In this document: piece by piece, positions 28,263-36,157 of the stretch
Layout of the letters: every line of letters begins with the position of its first letter
How positions within the stretch are numbered: the first letter of the stretch is position 1
Assembly (NCBI RefSeq): GCF_019956415.1
Contig: NZ_JAHBDK010000026.1
Location: 19,105-83,104 of the forward strand
Source of the DNA: Pseudomonas sp. GL-B-19
Lineage (GTDB): Bacteria > Pseudomonadota > Gammaproteobacteria > Pseudomonadales > Pseudomonadaceae
Reading direction: 5' to 3'
Length of the DNA stretch: 64,000 nucleotides
Made by a program: the position numbers and the translations under genes
The notes under the pieces: model-generated
Told to the model about the DNA's origin: nothing
Seen by the model: only the letters and a program-made list of their open reading frames with translations
Databases searched by the model: none

Positions 28263-29228
28263 ATGACGAACTCTCGCCGCGCCGTTTTCCTCGACCACCC
28301 GTCCCTGGACCTCGGTGACCTCGACCTCAGCCCGCTGCGTGATTGCTTTGACGACTTGCAACTGTTCGCGCAGACCACGCCGGATCAAGTAATCGAACGC
28401 CTCAAAGGCGCCACGGTGGCCATCAGCAACAAGATCCTGATCAACGCAGACGCCATCGCCGCCAGCCCGGACTTGAAACTGATCCTGATCACCGCCACCG
28501 GCACCAACAACGTGGATCTGGCCGCCGCCCGCGCCCATGGCGTTACCGTTTGCAACTGCCAGGGTTACGGCACACCGTCGGTGGCCCAGCACACGATCAT
28601 GTTGCTGCTCAACCTGGCGACGCGCCTGGCCGACTATCAAAAAGCAGTGGGTGAAGGCCGCTGGCAGCAAGCGAAACAGTTCTGCCTGCTGGACTACCCG
28701 ATCGTCGAACTGCAAGGCAAAACCCTTGGCCTGCTCGGCCACGGCGAACTGGGCGGCGCAGTCGCACGGCTGGCCGAAGCGTTCGGCATGCGCGTGCTGC
28801 TGGGTCAGATTCCGGGGCGCCCTGCCCGGCCGGATCGTTTGCCGCTGGATGAACTGCTGCCGCAGATCGACGCCCTCACCCTGCACTGCCCGCTCAACGA
28901 ACACACCCGCCACTTCATCGGCGCCCGTGAACTGGCCTCAATGAAACCCGGCGCCTTCGTGGTCAATACCGCGCGCGGTGGTTTGATCGATGAGCTGGCG
29001 CTGGCCGATGCGTTGCGCAACGGTCATCTGGGCGGCGCAGCCACCGATGTGCTGAGTGTTGAGCCACCGACGGCGGGCAATCCCTTGCTGGCCGACGACA
29101 TCCCGCGATTGATTGTTACCCCGCATAACGCCTGGGGCAGTCGCGAGGCGCGGCAGCGGATCGTGGGGCAGTTGACCGAAAACGCGCAGGCTTTCTTCAG
29201 CGGTACAGCGCTGCGAGTCGTCAGTTGA
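28263..29228 (+). CDS. D-2-hydroxyacid dehydrogenase (NAD(P)-dependent)
   Basis: This 321-residue enzyme starts at ATG 28263 (MTNSRRAVFLDHPSLDLGDL). The Rossmann motif is LGLLGHGELGGAVARLAEAFGM (about 156-177). Catalytic residues are visible: Arg in NTARGGLIDE, Glu in TDVLSVEPPT and His in VTPHNAWGS. Family members reduce glyoxylate, hydroxypyruvate or other 2-oxo acids. The closest impression is the YcdW/HprA-like branch, but the substrate cannot be fixed from sequence. Confidence 0.9.
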   Translation: MTNSRRAVFLDHPSLDLGDLDLSPLRDCFDDLQLFAQTTPDQVIERLKGATVAISNKILINADAIAASPDLKLILITATGTNNVDLAAARAHGVTVCNCQGYGTPSVAQHTIMLLLNLATRLADYQKAVGEGRWQQAKQFCLLDYPIVELQGKTLGLLGHGELGGAVARLAEAFGMRVLLGQIPGRPARPDRLPLDELLPQIDALTLHCPLNEHTRHFIGARELASMKPGAFVVNTARGGLIDELALADALRNGHLGGAATDVLSVEPPTAGNPLLADDIPRLIVTPHNAWGSREARQRIVGQLTENAQAFFSGTALRVVS

Positions 29229-29261
29229 TAAACTGCCGCACTTTTTTTCAAGGAGCAGAGT

Positions 29262-30260
29262 ATGGATCCGCGCAGTGAAGTACTGCTTCGTCAGGCTGAG
29301 CTATTCCAGGGTTCGGTGTTGTTAGCCGGTTTGCCCGCCGACGATCTGCTGGGCCGACTGCCCGATGCCCACGGTTGGTGCTGGCACGCCGGCGACCAAG
29401 CCGCGCTGGACGCACGTTTTGCCGAGCGCAGCCATTTTGGTGTGAACGCACCCGAGCGTGAGTTCGAGACGGCGGTCGTGTTTCTGCCCAAGTCCAAGGA
29501 CCTGACCGATTACATCCTCAACGCCCTCGCCTCGCGCCTGGCCGGTCGCGAGCTGTATCTGGTAGGCGAAAAACGTAGCGGGATTGAAGGTGCAGCCAAA
29601 CAACTGAACCCGTTCGGCAAGCCGCGCAAGCTCGACAGCGCCCGTCATTGCCAACTCTGGCTGGTCACGGTAGCCAATGCACCAGAAGCCAAATCACTGG
29701 AAAGCCTGGCGCAGACCTACGAGTTGCCGCTGGCTGAAGGGCCATTGAAAGTCATCAGCCTGCCGGGCGTGTTCAGCCACGGCCGACTGGATCGCGGCAG
29801 TGCGCTGCTGCTGGAGCATCTGGACAAGTTGCCGAGCGGCCACTTGCTGGACTTCGGTTGCGGCGCCGGCGTGTTGGGCGCCGCGGTGAAGCGTCGTTAT
29901 CCGCACAATCAAGTGACGTTGCTCGACGTCGATGCGTTTGCCGCTGCCAGCAGTCGCCTGACCCTCGCCGCCAATGGTCTGGAAGCCGACGTGATCACCG
30001 GTGATGGAATTGACGCTGCACCGATGGGCTTGAGTGCGATTCTGAGCAACCCTCCGTTCCATGTCGGCGTCCACACCGACTACTTCGCGACCGAGAACTT
30101 GCTGCGAAAAGCGGCCAAACATCTGAAAAACGGCGGTGAACTGCGCCTGGTTGCCAACAGCTTCCTGAAATATCAACCGCTGATCGAAGAGCACCTTGGT
30201 GTGTGCGCAATCAAGGCTGAGGGACAGGGTTTCCGAATCTACCGGGCCAAACGCGGCTGA
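29262..30260 (+). CDS. rsmC: RsmC, 16S rRNA (guanine1207-N2)-methyltransferase
   Basis: This 332-residue protein has the RsmC duplication. The degenerate N-terminal half spans about 1-165. The C-terminal SAM-dependent half carries motif [16 protein letters not shown] (about 192-206), LLDVDAFA and the amino-methylase motif [11 protein letters not shown]. The target is G1207 in the small subunit. Start [17 protein letters not shown] with AAGGAGCAGAGT upstream. It ends about 20 bases before the manganese riboswitch. Confidence 0.94.
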   Translation: MDPRSEVLLRQAELFQGSVLLAGLPADDLLGRLPDAHGWCWHAGDQAALDARFAERSHFGVNAPEREFETAVVFLPKSKDLTDYILNALASRLAGRELYLVGEKRSGIEGAAKQLNPFGKPRKLDSARHCQLWLVTVANAPEAKSLESLAQTYELPLAEGPLKVISLPGVFSHGRLDRGSALLLEHLDKLPSGHLLDFGCGAGVLGAAVKRRYPHNQVTLLDVDAFAAASSRLTLAANGLEADVITGDGIDAAPMGLSAILSNPPFHVGVHTDYFATENLLRKAAKHLKNGGELRLVANSFLKYQPLIEEHLGVCAIKAEGQGFRIYRAKRG

Positions 30261-30280
30261 TAAATAAGTGCTTGCCTAAC

Positions 30281-30510
30281 GGATTTTGCCTAGGCAGAAT
30301 CCGCTCCGTCCTAGGGGAGTAGTCTCCCACGAGCGCCATGCTCGTCCGGCATACGTCAACATACTTGGTCCTCAGACCATGGCGTATGCGACCCAAGCGT
30401 CCGCATCAGACGGATTGCAGGGTTTGACAAGACCTATGACACGAACACCTTACCCGGGGCGGGAAGGCTGTACGTGTCATAGCCGTGTCGACCCGCCCCT
30501 TAGGAAAACC
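30281..30510 (+). promoter_or_regulatory. yybP-ykoY manganese riboswitch (leader of the GDT1-type gene)
   Basis: The leader contains both conserved loops of the family: CTAGGGGAGTAG at 30311-30322 and GTCAACATAC at 30355-30364. It also has GGGGCGGGAAGGCTGTACGTG at 30456-30476, much as I recall from E. coli alx and mntP leaders. GGGGCGGG (30456-30463) can pair with CCCGCCCC (30492-30499), while CCTAGGGG (30310-30317) can pair with CCCCTTAGG (30496-30504). The two helices compete for the bases beside the Shine-Dalgarno AGGA (30502-30505). A small hairpin at 30281-30302 precedes the aptamer. Mn2+ binding is expected to turn the gene on. Confidence 0.88.
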
Positions 30511-30513
30511 CTG

Positions 30514-31098
30514 ATGATGCTGGATTCATTTCTCGTTCCTACCGCAATCGTTGCCTTGGCCGAAATCGGCGACAAGACGCAACTGCTCGCGCTCATTCTC
30601 GCTGCCCGCTTCCGCAAGCCATGGCCGATCATCGCCGGCATCGTCGCCGCCACCCTGGCCAACCACGCAGCCGCTGGTGCAGTCGGTGCATGGTTCGGCA
30701 GTTTCTTCTCGAATGCGACGCTGCACTGGATCCTGGCCGCCTGCTTTACGGCGACGGCGTTGTGGACCCTGGTCCCGGACAAGATGGACGACGACGTCAG
30801 CACCGCTCGCAAGTTCGGGCCATTCCTGACCACACTGATTGCGTTCTTCCTCGCGGAAATGGGTGACAAGACCCAGGTCGCTACCGTGATGCTGGCTGCG
30901 CAATACCCGGATTTGTGGCTGGTCATTCTCGGCACCACCGCCGGCATGTTGATTGCCAACGTGCCTGTGGTGCTGGCCGGTAACTTTGCGGCAGACAAGT
31001 TGCCACTGACCCTGATCCGTCGACTGGCGGCGTCGGCGTTTCTCATTTTGGCGATTGTTGCGGTGTACAAGGCGATGCAGAGCAGTGGCTGGGTTTGA
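30514..31098 (+). CDS. TMEM165/GDT1 (UPF0016) family cation transporter, probable Mn exporter
   Basis: This 194-residue membrane protein is built from two homologous halves, each opening with the family signature: ALAEIGDKTQLLALILAARF near the N terminus and FFLAEMGDKTQVATVMLAAQY after the middle. The acidic ExGDKT residues are the predicted metal-binding site. About six helices are visible, with a short hydrophilic loop (DKMDDDVSTARKF) between halves. Homologues export Mn2+ (MneA in Vibrio, PAM71/TMEM165 in eukaryotes). The upstream Mn riboswitch strongly supports this role. Start at 30514 or the ATG one codon later. Confidence 0.93.
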   Translation: MMLDSFLVPTAIVALAEIGDKTQLLALILAARFRKPWPIIAGIVAATLANHAAAGAVGAWFGSFFSNATLHWILAACFTATALWTLVPDKMDDDVSTARKFGPFLTTLIAFFLAEMGDKTQVATVMLAAQYPDLWLVILGTTAGMLIANVPVVLAGNFAADKLPLTLIRRLAASAFLILAIVAVYKAMQSSGWV

Positions 31099-31147
31099 TT
31101 TCGTAAGGAAGTAGACCGCGTTATCGTTCTTCGTCGGAACGCCGCCC

Positions 31148-31218
31148 GGAGCCGGCTCGCTCCCACATAGGTTTTGTGATCGACACTAACCCTTGTGGGA
31201 GCGAGCCTGCTCGCGATG
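31148..31218. repeat. REP palindrome pair
   Basis: GGAGCCGGCTCGCTCCCACA and TGTGGGAGCGAGCCTGCTCGCGATG are inverted in the convergent gap. The left unit is degenerate at its outer end. Confidence 0.82.
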
Positions 31219-31244
31219 AGGCCCTGACTGACGATGTAAAAACC

Positions 31245-32063
31245 TCAGGATTTACGCGCGTTCTCGTACAACGGCATCACCTTGGGAATCGCTGCCTGCA
31301 ACGCGGCAATACGACTGGCCGACGCCGGGTGAGTGCTCATGAACTCCGGTGGCGAGCCTTCCGAGACCTTGCTCATCTTGTTCCACAGCGTGATCGCGGC
31401 GTTCGGGTTGTAACCGGCGCGAGCGGCCAGTTCGAGACCAATCAGGTCCGCTTCGTTTTCATTGGCGCGGCTGTTGGGCAGGGTCATGCCGTAGTTCGCA
31501 ACGGTATCCGCCAGAACCATGCTGCCCTGGCCCAACCCTAACAAGGCACCGGCGCCTTGCTTGGCCATTTCAATACCATAGGCTTTGGACATCGCTTCAC
31601 GACCATGCTCACGCAGGGCGTGGGCGATTTCATGCCCCATGATTGCGGCGATTTCATCGTCGGTCAGTTGCAGTTTGTCGATCAGCCCGGTGTAAAAGAT
31701 GATCTTGCCCCCAGGCCCGCAGTTGGCGTTGAGTTCATCGCTCTTGATCAGGTTGACTTCCCAATTCCACTGAGCCGCATCCGGACGAAAATTAGGCGCC
31801 TGGGCAATCAACCGATCAGCAATGGCCTGGACGCGCAGGGCATTCTCACTGGTTTTGTCCAGCACACCTTTGCTGGAGGCTTCACCGACTGTCTTCTGAT
31901 AGGACTGCGCATACATCTGGTCGACCTCTTGCGCGGGCAACATGGTGAACATGTACTGTTTGCGCTCAACCCCCACGGCGCCACCGCTGGTGGTGTTGAC
32001 CGACTGGCACCCGGCGAGCAGCAGGCTGGCGCTCAGCGTCCCAAAAACCAATAGCTTGTTCAT
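31245..32063 (-). CDS. M48-family metalloprotease lipoprotein (LoiP/YggG-like)
   Basis: This is a 272-residue lipoprotein with signal peptide and lipobox LAGC (Cys19). The zinc motif is MGHEIAHALREH (HExxH, about 146-150), and the third ligand is probably the Glu in ANENEADLIGLELAARAGYNP. It resembles E. coli LoiP, an outer-membrane-tethered protease that acts on misfolded proteins, with STHPASASRIAALQ near the end as usual for M48. The start is ATG 32063 behind GGGAGTTTATTTG. Confidence 0.92.
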   Translation of the reverse strand: MNKLLVFGTLSASLLLAGCQSVNTTSGGAVGVERKQYMFTMLPAQEVDQMYAQSYQKTVGEASSKGVLDKTSENALRVQAIADRLIAQAPNFRPDAAQWNWEVNLIKSDELNANCGPGGKIIFYTGLIDKLQLTDDEIAAIMGHEIAHALREHGREAMSKAYGIEMAKQGAGALLGLGQGSMVLADTVANYGMTLPNSRANENEADLIGLELAARAGYNPNAAITLWNKMSKVSEGSPPEFMSTHPASASRIAALQAAIPKVMPLYENARKS

Positions 32064-32226
32064 CAAATAAACTCCCTCAAATCATGCCGCGTATCCTGGG
32101 CGTGGAAATGTATCGACGCCAGATACATAAAGCTAAGACGCAAAATTCCGGCAAAGCTCTCAGCACCGCAGGAAAAAATTCTCAAGTCTGTGCGGGCCTT
32201 ATCGCGGGCAAGCACAGCCCCCCCAT

Positions 32227-32850
32227 TTAACCCGGGGTAAGACACTCCGGCGCATTCAGCTTCGGATCATTTACCAGATTCGCCAGCACCCGCTCGCGCA
32301 ACACCGCGGGTTCACTGGCAAGCAAGGCCTGCAAGGTATGCAACGGCGTCTCGGGATCAAGCCACGCCGCCTGCCCCGCCGCATCGAGAATCAACGGCCG
32401 GCGCTGACTCGCCGCCGGCTGCGTGATCACTGCCGTGCTCAGCCATACCTGTTCCTGCACCGGGTACGCTTCCCAGATAGCGGCAAAAAACAGTGACGAA
32501 CCCTCACCCGGCGTCAGCCAGTACGGACGCTTGCGCGTGGTACCGCGCCATTCATAGAAACCGTTGGCCGGCAGCAGACAACGTCGCTCACGAAAGGCCT
32601 GGCGAAACATCGGTTGCTCGGCAACGGTTTCAGCCCGGGCATGGGCCGGGGTGCGGGACAGATCGGTCAGCCACGGTGGCGTCAGGCCCCAGCGGGCGCG
32701 GGCCAGTTCGCGCTGGCCGTCCAGGCCTGCACGCAGCATCAACACCGAATCGTTGGGGGAAATATTCCACTGGGCCTGCTGATCGGCGGGAAAGCCGGGC
32801 AGGGCCGCGAAGGCGGGGTTCCAGCGAAACAGGGCATAACGTCCACACAT
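32227..32850 (-). CDS. Divergent SRAP-domain protein (YedK/HMCES family)
   Basis: This is a 207-residue member of the SOS-response-associated peptidase family, whose members cap abasic sites in single-stranded DNA through a covalent bond to Cys2. MCGRYALF supplies Cys2, and GFYEWRGTTRKRPYWL supplies the active-site Glu. The usual NARAET reads HARAET, replacing the catalytic Asn. The segment that normally reads (I)HxRMP reads ASQRRPL, replacing the catalytic His with Ser. The C terminus ends early at ECLTPG. The fold is secure; the crosslinking or reversal chemistry may differ. Confidence 0.88.
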   Translation of the reverse strand: MCGRYALFRWNPAFAALPGFPADQQAQWNISPNDSVLMLRAGLDGQRELARARWGLTPPWLTDLSRTPAHARAETVAEQPMFRQAFRERRCLLPANGFYEWRGTTRKRPYWLTPGEGSSLFFAAIWEAYPVQEQVWLSTAVITQPAASQRRPLILDAAGQAAWLDPETPLHTLQALLASEPAVLRERVLANLVNDPKLNAPECLTPG

Positions 32851-32885
32851 GGGGCAGCACGACTCTTGATCAAACGAACGCCAGC

Positions 32886-33146
32886 CTAACAGACCAGCGT
32901 GCCGGGAAAGCTCTCCGGTTCATCGCCAGACAGCGGCAGCGCGGCATTGTACGCGGTGATCAGCGAGCGGGCGTATTCCGCCTGGTCATTATCCACCGAC
33001 AAGCCCAACAGGCCGAAAATCGGCAGTTCGCCAGTGCCGCCGAGCAAATGGCGCCCCACCAAATGCGCCTCAATGCCTTCGCTGGCCAACATGCTTTGCA
33101 GCAATTCGCCTTCCATGAGGTTTTCCGGCTCGTAGATTCGCAGCAT
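32886..33146 (-). CDS. DUF2007 domain protein
   Basis: This small protein has 86 residues from ATG 33146: MLRIYEPENLMEGELLQSMLASEGIEAHLVGRHLLGG fits the DUF2007 (putative signal-transducing, GlnB-like fold) pattern. An alternative GTG at 33164 would overlap the stop of the preceding cysteine-rich gene by 4 bases and add six residues. The AAGAAGGGC before ATG 33146 favours the shorter form. Function unknown. Confidence 0.82.
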   Translation of the reverse strand: MLRIYEPENLMEGELLQSMLASEGIEAHLVGRHLLGGTGELPIFGLLGLSVDNDQAEYARSLITAYNAALPLSGDEPESFPGTLVC

Positions 33147-33160
33147 CGGGACGCCCTTCT

Positions 33161-33343
33161 TCACTCGTTTTCGCTGAACACTTCGAGCAACCATTCCTGA
33201 CCGTCGGTCTGCAGGACAAACGTTATTGGCCGACAACACACCGGACAATCTTCGATGTAGGTCTGATCGCCGCCGGACAGATCCAACACGGCCTCTGCGT
33301 CCTCACCACAATACGGACATTCGTAGCGCTCGGTTTCCAGCAT
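33161..33343 (-). CDS. CPXCG-motif cysteine-rich small protein
   Basis: This 60-residue protein has two zinc-knuckle-like pairs, ECPYCGE (about 8-14) and DCPVCCRPI (about 32-40), and ends LLEVFSENE. It matches the CPXCG family common in Proteobacteria. It probably binds zinc; the role is unknown. It is followed at once by the DUF2007 gene, probably in one transcript. Confidence 0.88.
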   Translation of the reverse strand: MLETERYECPYCGEDAEAVLDLSGGDQTYIEDCPVCCRPITFVLQTDGQEWLLEVFSENE

Positions 33344-33481
33344 CGCGGTCTCCCGGGTGACTTGTGCGTATAATCGCCGGTCTATTTGCAGGGCTATTTT
33401 TGTCTGGCTATTTTTTCAGACCGTGCCCTGTCGGTTTTGATCAAAACCTTTACTTACCCTAGCCGTTTCTAACAAGAGAGC

Positions 33482-34648
33482 ATGATGGGCGAATTCGATG
33501 CCATCCGACCTTACGACGACAGCGAAGTCCCAGCGGTACTGGACAGGTTGCTCGGCGACAAGGCGTTTCTAGATATCCTCACCCACTTCCGCTTCCCGCG
33601 TTTTGCCGGTGCTTTCGGCTGGATGCTTAAACCTCTTATAGCTCATCGGCTGCGCCGCGAGTTCGCCGGTGTTCATTCGGTGGCCACGTTGCAGGACAAG
33701 GTCGAGATGTACGTCGACCACACCATCGAACGCGCAACAGACGGCGTCACGTATACCGGCGTCGAGCAGTTCAAGTCCGGCAGCGCCTACCTGTTCATCG
33801 CCAACCACCGCGACATCGTGATGGACCCGGCCTTCGTCAACTACGCCGTGTACCACGCTGGCCTGCCGACACCGCGCATCGCGATCGGCGACAACCTGCT
33901 GCAAAAGCCCTTCGTCAGCGACCTGATGCGTCTGAACAAGAGCTTCATCGTGCACCGTTCGATCACCGGTCGCCGCGAGAAGATGGCGGCGTATCAACTG
34001 CTGTCGGCCTACATCAACCACTCGATCCGCAACGATTGCGCCTCGATCTGGATCGCCCAGGCCGAAGGCCGGGCGAAAGACGGCGACGACCGCACCGAAT
34101 CTGCAATCCTCAAGATGTTCCACATGAGTCGCAAGGACGAGCCGTTCGGCGAAGTCATTCAGTCGCTGAACCTCACCCCGGTGTCGATCAGCTATGAATA
34201 CGACCCGTGCGATCAGGCCAAGGCGCGCGAGTTGTTCATCCGCGCCACCACCGGCAGCTACAGCAAAGTGCCGGGCGAGGATGATGTGAGCATCGCCAAG
34301 GGCATCACTGGCTACAAGGGCCGGGTCCACGTGAACTTCGCCGCGCCGATCACCGAGCTGTTTGAAGACACCAAGCAATTGGCGGTCGAGATGGACAAGC
34401 AAATCCTCGGTGGCTACCGCTTGTTCCCGGTGCACTACCTGGCCTACGCCCAATGGAAAGACGCCGACCCGCAATTGCAGGTGCCGAAGGCTGCTGAAGT
34501 ATTTGCGGCCGATGAACTGGCCAAGGCGCAGGAAGAATGGAACAAACGTCTGGAGGCCTGCCCCGAAGAACATCGTCCGTTCCTGGTGCTGCAATACGCG
34601 ACGCCGGTGCGCAATCAGTACCGTGTGAAGGCCGGCTTGCCGCTGTAG
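33482..34648 (+). CDS. 1-acyl-sn-glycerol-3-phosphate acyltransferase-like protein
   Basis: This 388-residue protein starts at MMGEFDAIRPYDDSEVP (the first or second ATG). The acyltransferase block I reads FIANHRDIVMDPAFV, an H-x5-D form rather than the standard H-x4-D. Further blocks are KSFIVHRSITGRREKM, SIWIAQAEGRAKDGDDRTE (the glycerophosphate-binding EGR-type motif) and PVSISYEYDPCDQAKARE. It probably acylates a lysophospholipid or related acceptor at the inner membrane, but no transmembrane helix is obvious, so attachment is peripheral. Confidence 0.85.
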   Translation: MMGEFDAIRPYDDSEVPAVLDRLLGDKAFLDILTHFRFPRFAGAFGWMLKPLIAHRLRREFAGVHSVATLQDKVEMYVDHTIERATDGVTYTGVEQFKSGSAYLFIANHRDIVMDPAFVNYAVYHAGLPTPRIAIGDNLLQKPFVSDLMRLNKSFIVHRSITGRREKMAAYQLLSAYINHSIRNDCASIWIAQAEGRAKDGDDRTESAILKMFHMSRKDEPFGEVIQSLNLTPVSISYEYDPCDQAKARELFIRATTGSYSKVPGEDDVSIAKGITGYKGRVHVNFAAPITELFEDTKQLAVEMDKQILGGYRLFPVHYLAYAQWKDADPQLQVPKAAEVFAADELAKAQEEWNKRLEACPEEHRPFLVLQYATPVRNQYRVKAGLPL

Positions 34649-34665
34649 GATTTTTGGCTGGATCC

Positions 34666-34692
34666 GAAAACGGCGCCTTCGGCGCCGTTTTC
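34666..34692. terminator. Bidirectional terminator after the acyltransferase gene
   Basis: GAAAACGGCGCC-TTC-GGCGCCGTTTTC is a perfect 12-bp stem with a UUC loop and short A4/T4 runs, between the acyltransferase (+) and the small membrane protein gene (-). Confidence 0.8.
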
Positions 34693-34711
34693 ATTGCTGC
34701 AATGTTTGTAA

Positions 34712-34990
34712 TCAGACCCGCGTGCTGATCCACGACACCAGCAACGCCAGCCCGAGGCAGGCGAAACCGAAGCGATAGAAAAAGCGGTTCATGCGCAACG
34801 TCGCCCAATCGAGGGTCGGCTCTACGTTGGGTTGGCCCTGACGCTGGGCCACCATACTGGCCTTGGCGCGTTGTTCGCGGCGACGAGTGGCGTGCAGCAG
34901 CCAACAGCCCGGAAAGGCAAGCAGCAAGGCCAGCAGATTGACCAGTTTGGCGGGATGGGCGGTAAACAGCGTCATCAAATGCAGCGACAT
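34712..34990 (-). CDS. Small hypothetical inner-membrane protein
   Basis: The product has 92 residues from ATG 34990, preceded by GAGGTCCGTG. Two hydrophobic segments are visible, about 14-33 (KLVNLLALLLAFPGCWLLHA) and about 70-88 (FFYRFGFACLGLALLVSWI), joined by a basic loop. I do not recognise the family. The start is uncertain because the frame is open further upstream to 35125. Confidence 0.7.
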   Translation of the reverse strand: MSLHLMTLFTAHPAKLVNLLALLLAFPGCWLLHATRRREQRAKASMVAQRQGQPNVEPTLDWATLRMNRFFYRFGFACLGLALLVSWISTRV

Positions 34991-35184
34991 CACGGACCTC
35001 AAACAAAACAGGTGTAACAGACGCCGAACCGACGAATGCGGCGCGGATTCTACCGAAAGCCTCCCCTCCCGCATCTGTTTTACGACAAAGAGTTCACTAA
35101 TTGGCAGACTCCTGCCCTGAGTCATAACTTCGTCATCTAAATCCGTCAGTCTCCCGCCACACGAAAACGGACACGGAGACCGTC

Positions 35185-35391
35185 ATGCTGCACGCTGAAA
35201 ATCAGGATCGCCTCTACCTCATCGCCCAAAGTGAAGAACAGCAAACGTTGATCGGCAGCCTTGCCTTCAACGTTCAGGACCGCCACTGGCTGGTGTATTG
35301 CGCGCTGGGCGGGCATCAACATGCGGATTTGCCGGAGACGGATTTGCTGACCGGGGTGAGTGTGCTGGATTTTTACTCAGAAGCAGCCTGA
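35185..35391 (+). CDS. Small hypothetical protein, 68 residues
   Basis: MLHAENQDRLYLIAQSEEQQ begins a soluble, slightly acidic protein with no recognised motif. CACGGAGACCGTC before the ATG is an acceptable ribosome site, and codon use (G/C at third positions) is like that of neighbouring genes, so it is probably expressed. Divergent from the small membrane protein gene. Function unknown. Confidence 0.65.
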   Translation: MLHAENQDRLYLIAQSEEQQTLIGSLAFNVQDRHWLVYCALGGHQHADLPETDLLTGVSVLDFYSEAA

Positions 35392-35402
35392 CATCACCCC
35401 AA

Positions 35403-35498
35403 CCTGTAGGAGCCGAGCTTGCTCGCGATGGCGGCATCACATTCAATATTGACGTCGACTGACAGTACGCCATCGCGAGCAAGCTCGGCTCCTACAGG
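35403..35498. repeat. REP palindrome pair (GGAGCCGAGCTTGCTCGCGATGGC subtype)
   Basis: CCTGTAGGAGCCGAGCTTGC...GATGGCG is repeated in inverted orientation, ending GGCTCCTACAGG. The arms are perfect over about 29 bases. Confidence 0.9.
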
Positions 35499-35519
35499 CC
35501 AACGGTGTATTGCAGACAT

Positions 35520-35558
35520 TAAAAAGCCCGGGGCCATTGCTGGCACCGGGCTTTTTTG
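35520..35558 (-). terminator. Terminator of the YajG-like lipoprotein gene
   Basis: AAAAAAGCCCGGGGCCA...TGGCACCGGGCTTTTTT forms a stem with A and T runs on either side, just past the stop at 35573. Confidence 0.8.
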
Positions 35559-35572
35559 AATCCGATGAATAC

Positions 35573-36157
35573 TTATTCGCCGAGAACCTGACCCACCGTC
35601 GGATCCTTGAACAGGCGCGTCAGCGCATCACTCAACACATCACTGACCAGCTTGGTGTTGGTTTCCTGGTTCGGTGCCATGCCGAAACGCTGGTCCAGCG
35701 ATGCACCGTAACGACCGCTGTAGCGACGATTGGCGTTCTGCACATCGGAGCGGAACGTAGCGCTGATGGTCGCTTCCGTCACATACATGCCTTCTTTAGG
35801 CGACTGATACTTCAGCTCGGCCAAGGTCACGGTGAGTTGCGGTGCATTCGGCGCATTGGGCGTCGGGGTAAAGCCCAGCAAGCGCACGGCCGCCTCGGCC
35901 TGAGCCTGCAACTTCGGCAGAATCTGCGAGCCCTGCACGGTGATCGCGCTGGTTTCCGGATACAAGCCGCCACGGGTGCCCAATGTTGGCGACGGACGAC
36001 CGTCCACCACACGCACCACCACCGGCTGACCATGGCCGACTGGCGCCAGCTGCGTTGTCAGCTTGGGCTCAGGGTTCAGTTGTTGCGGGCTGTGGGCGCA
36101 GCCAACGAGGGTCAAACTGGTCACAGTGATCAAACTGAACAACAGACGTTGCAACAT
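35573..36157 (-). CDS. YajG-family lipoprotein
   Basis: This is a 194-residue lipoprotein from ATG 36157 (GGAGAGATACGC upstream). The signal peptide ends with LTLVGC (Cys20). The body contains VVVRVVDGRPSPTLGTRGG and TVTLAELKYQSPKEGMY, matching the YajG pattern of an uncharacterised outer-membrane lipoprotein family. The C terminus DALTRLFKDPTVGQVLGE is typical. Function unknown. Confidence 0.85.
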   Translation of the reverse strand: MLQRLLFSLITVTSLTLVGCAHSPQQLNPEPKLTTQLAPVGHGQPVVVRVVDGRPSPTLGTRGGLYPETSAITVQGSQILPKLQAQAEAAVRLLGFTPTPNAPNAPQLTVTLAELKYQSPKEGMYVTEATISATFRSDVQNANRRYSGRYGASLDQRFGMAPNQETNTKLVSDVLSDALTRLFKDPTVGQVLGE

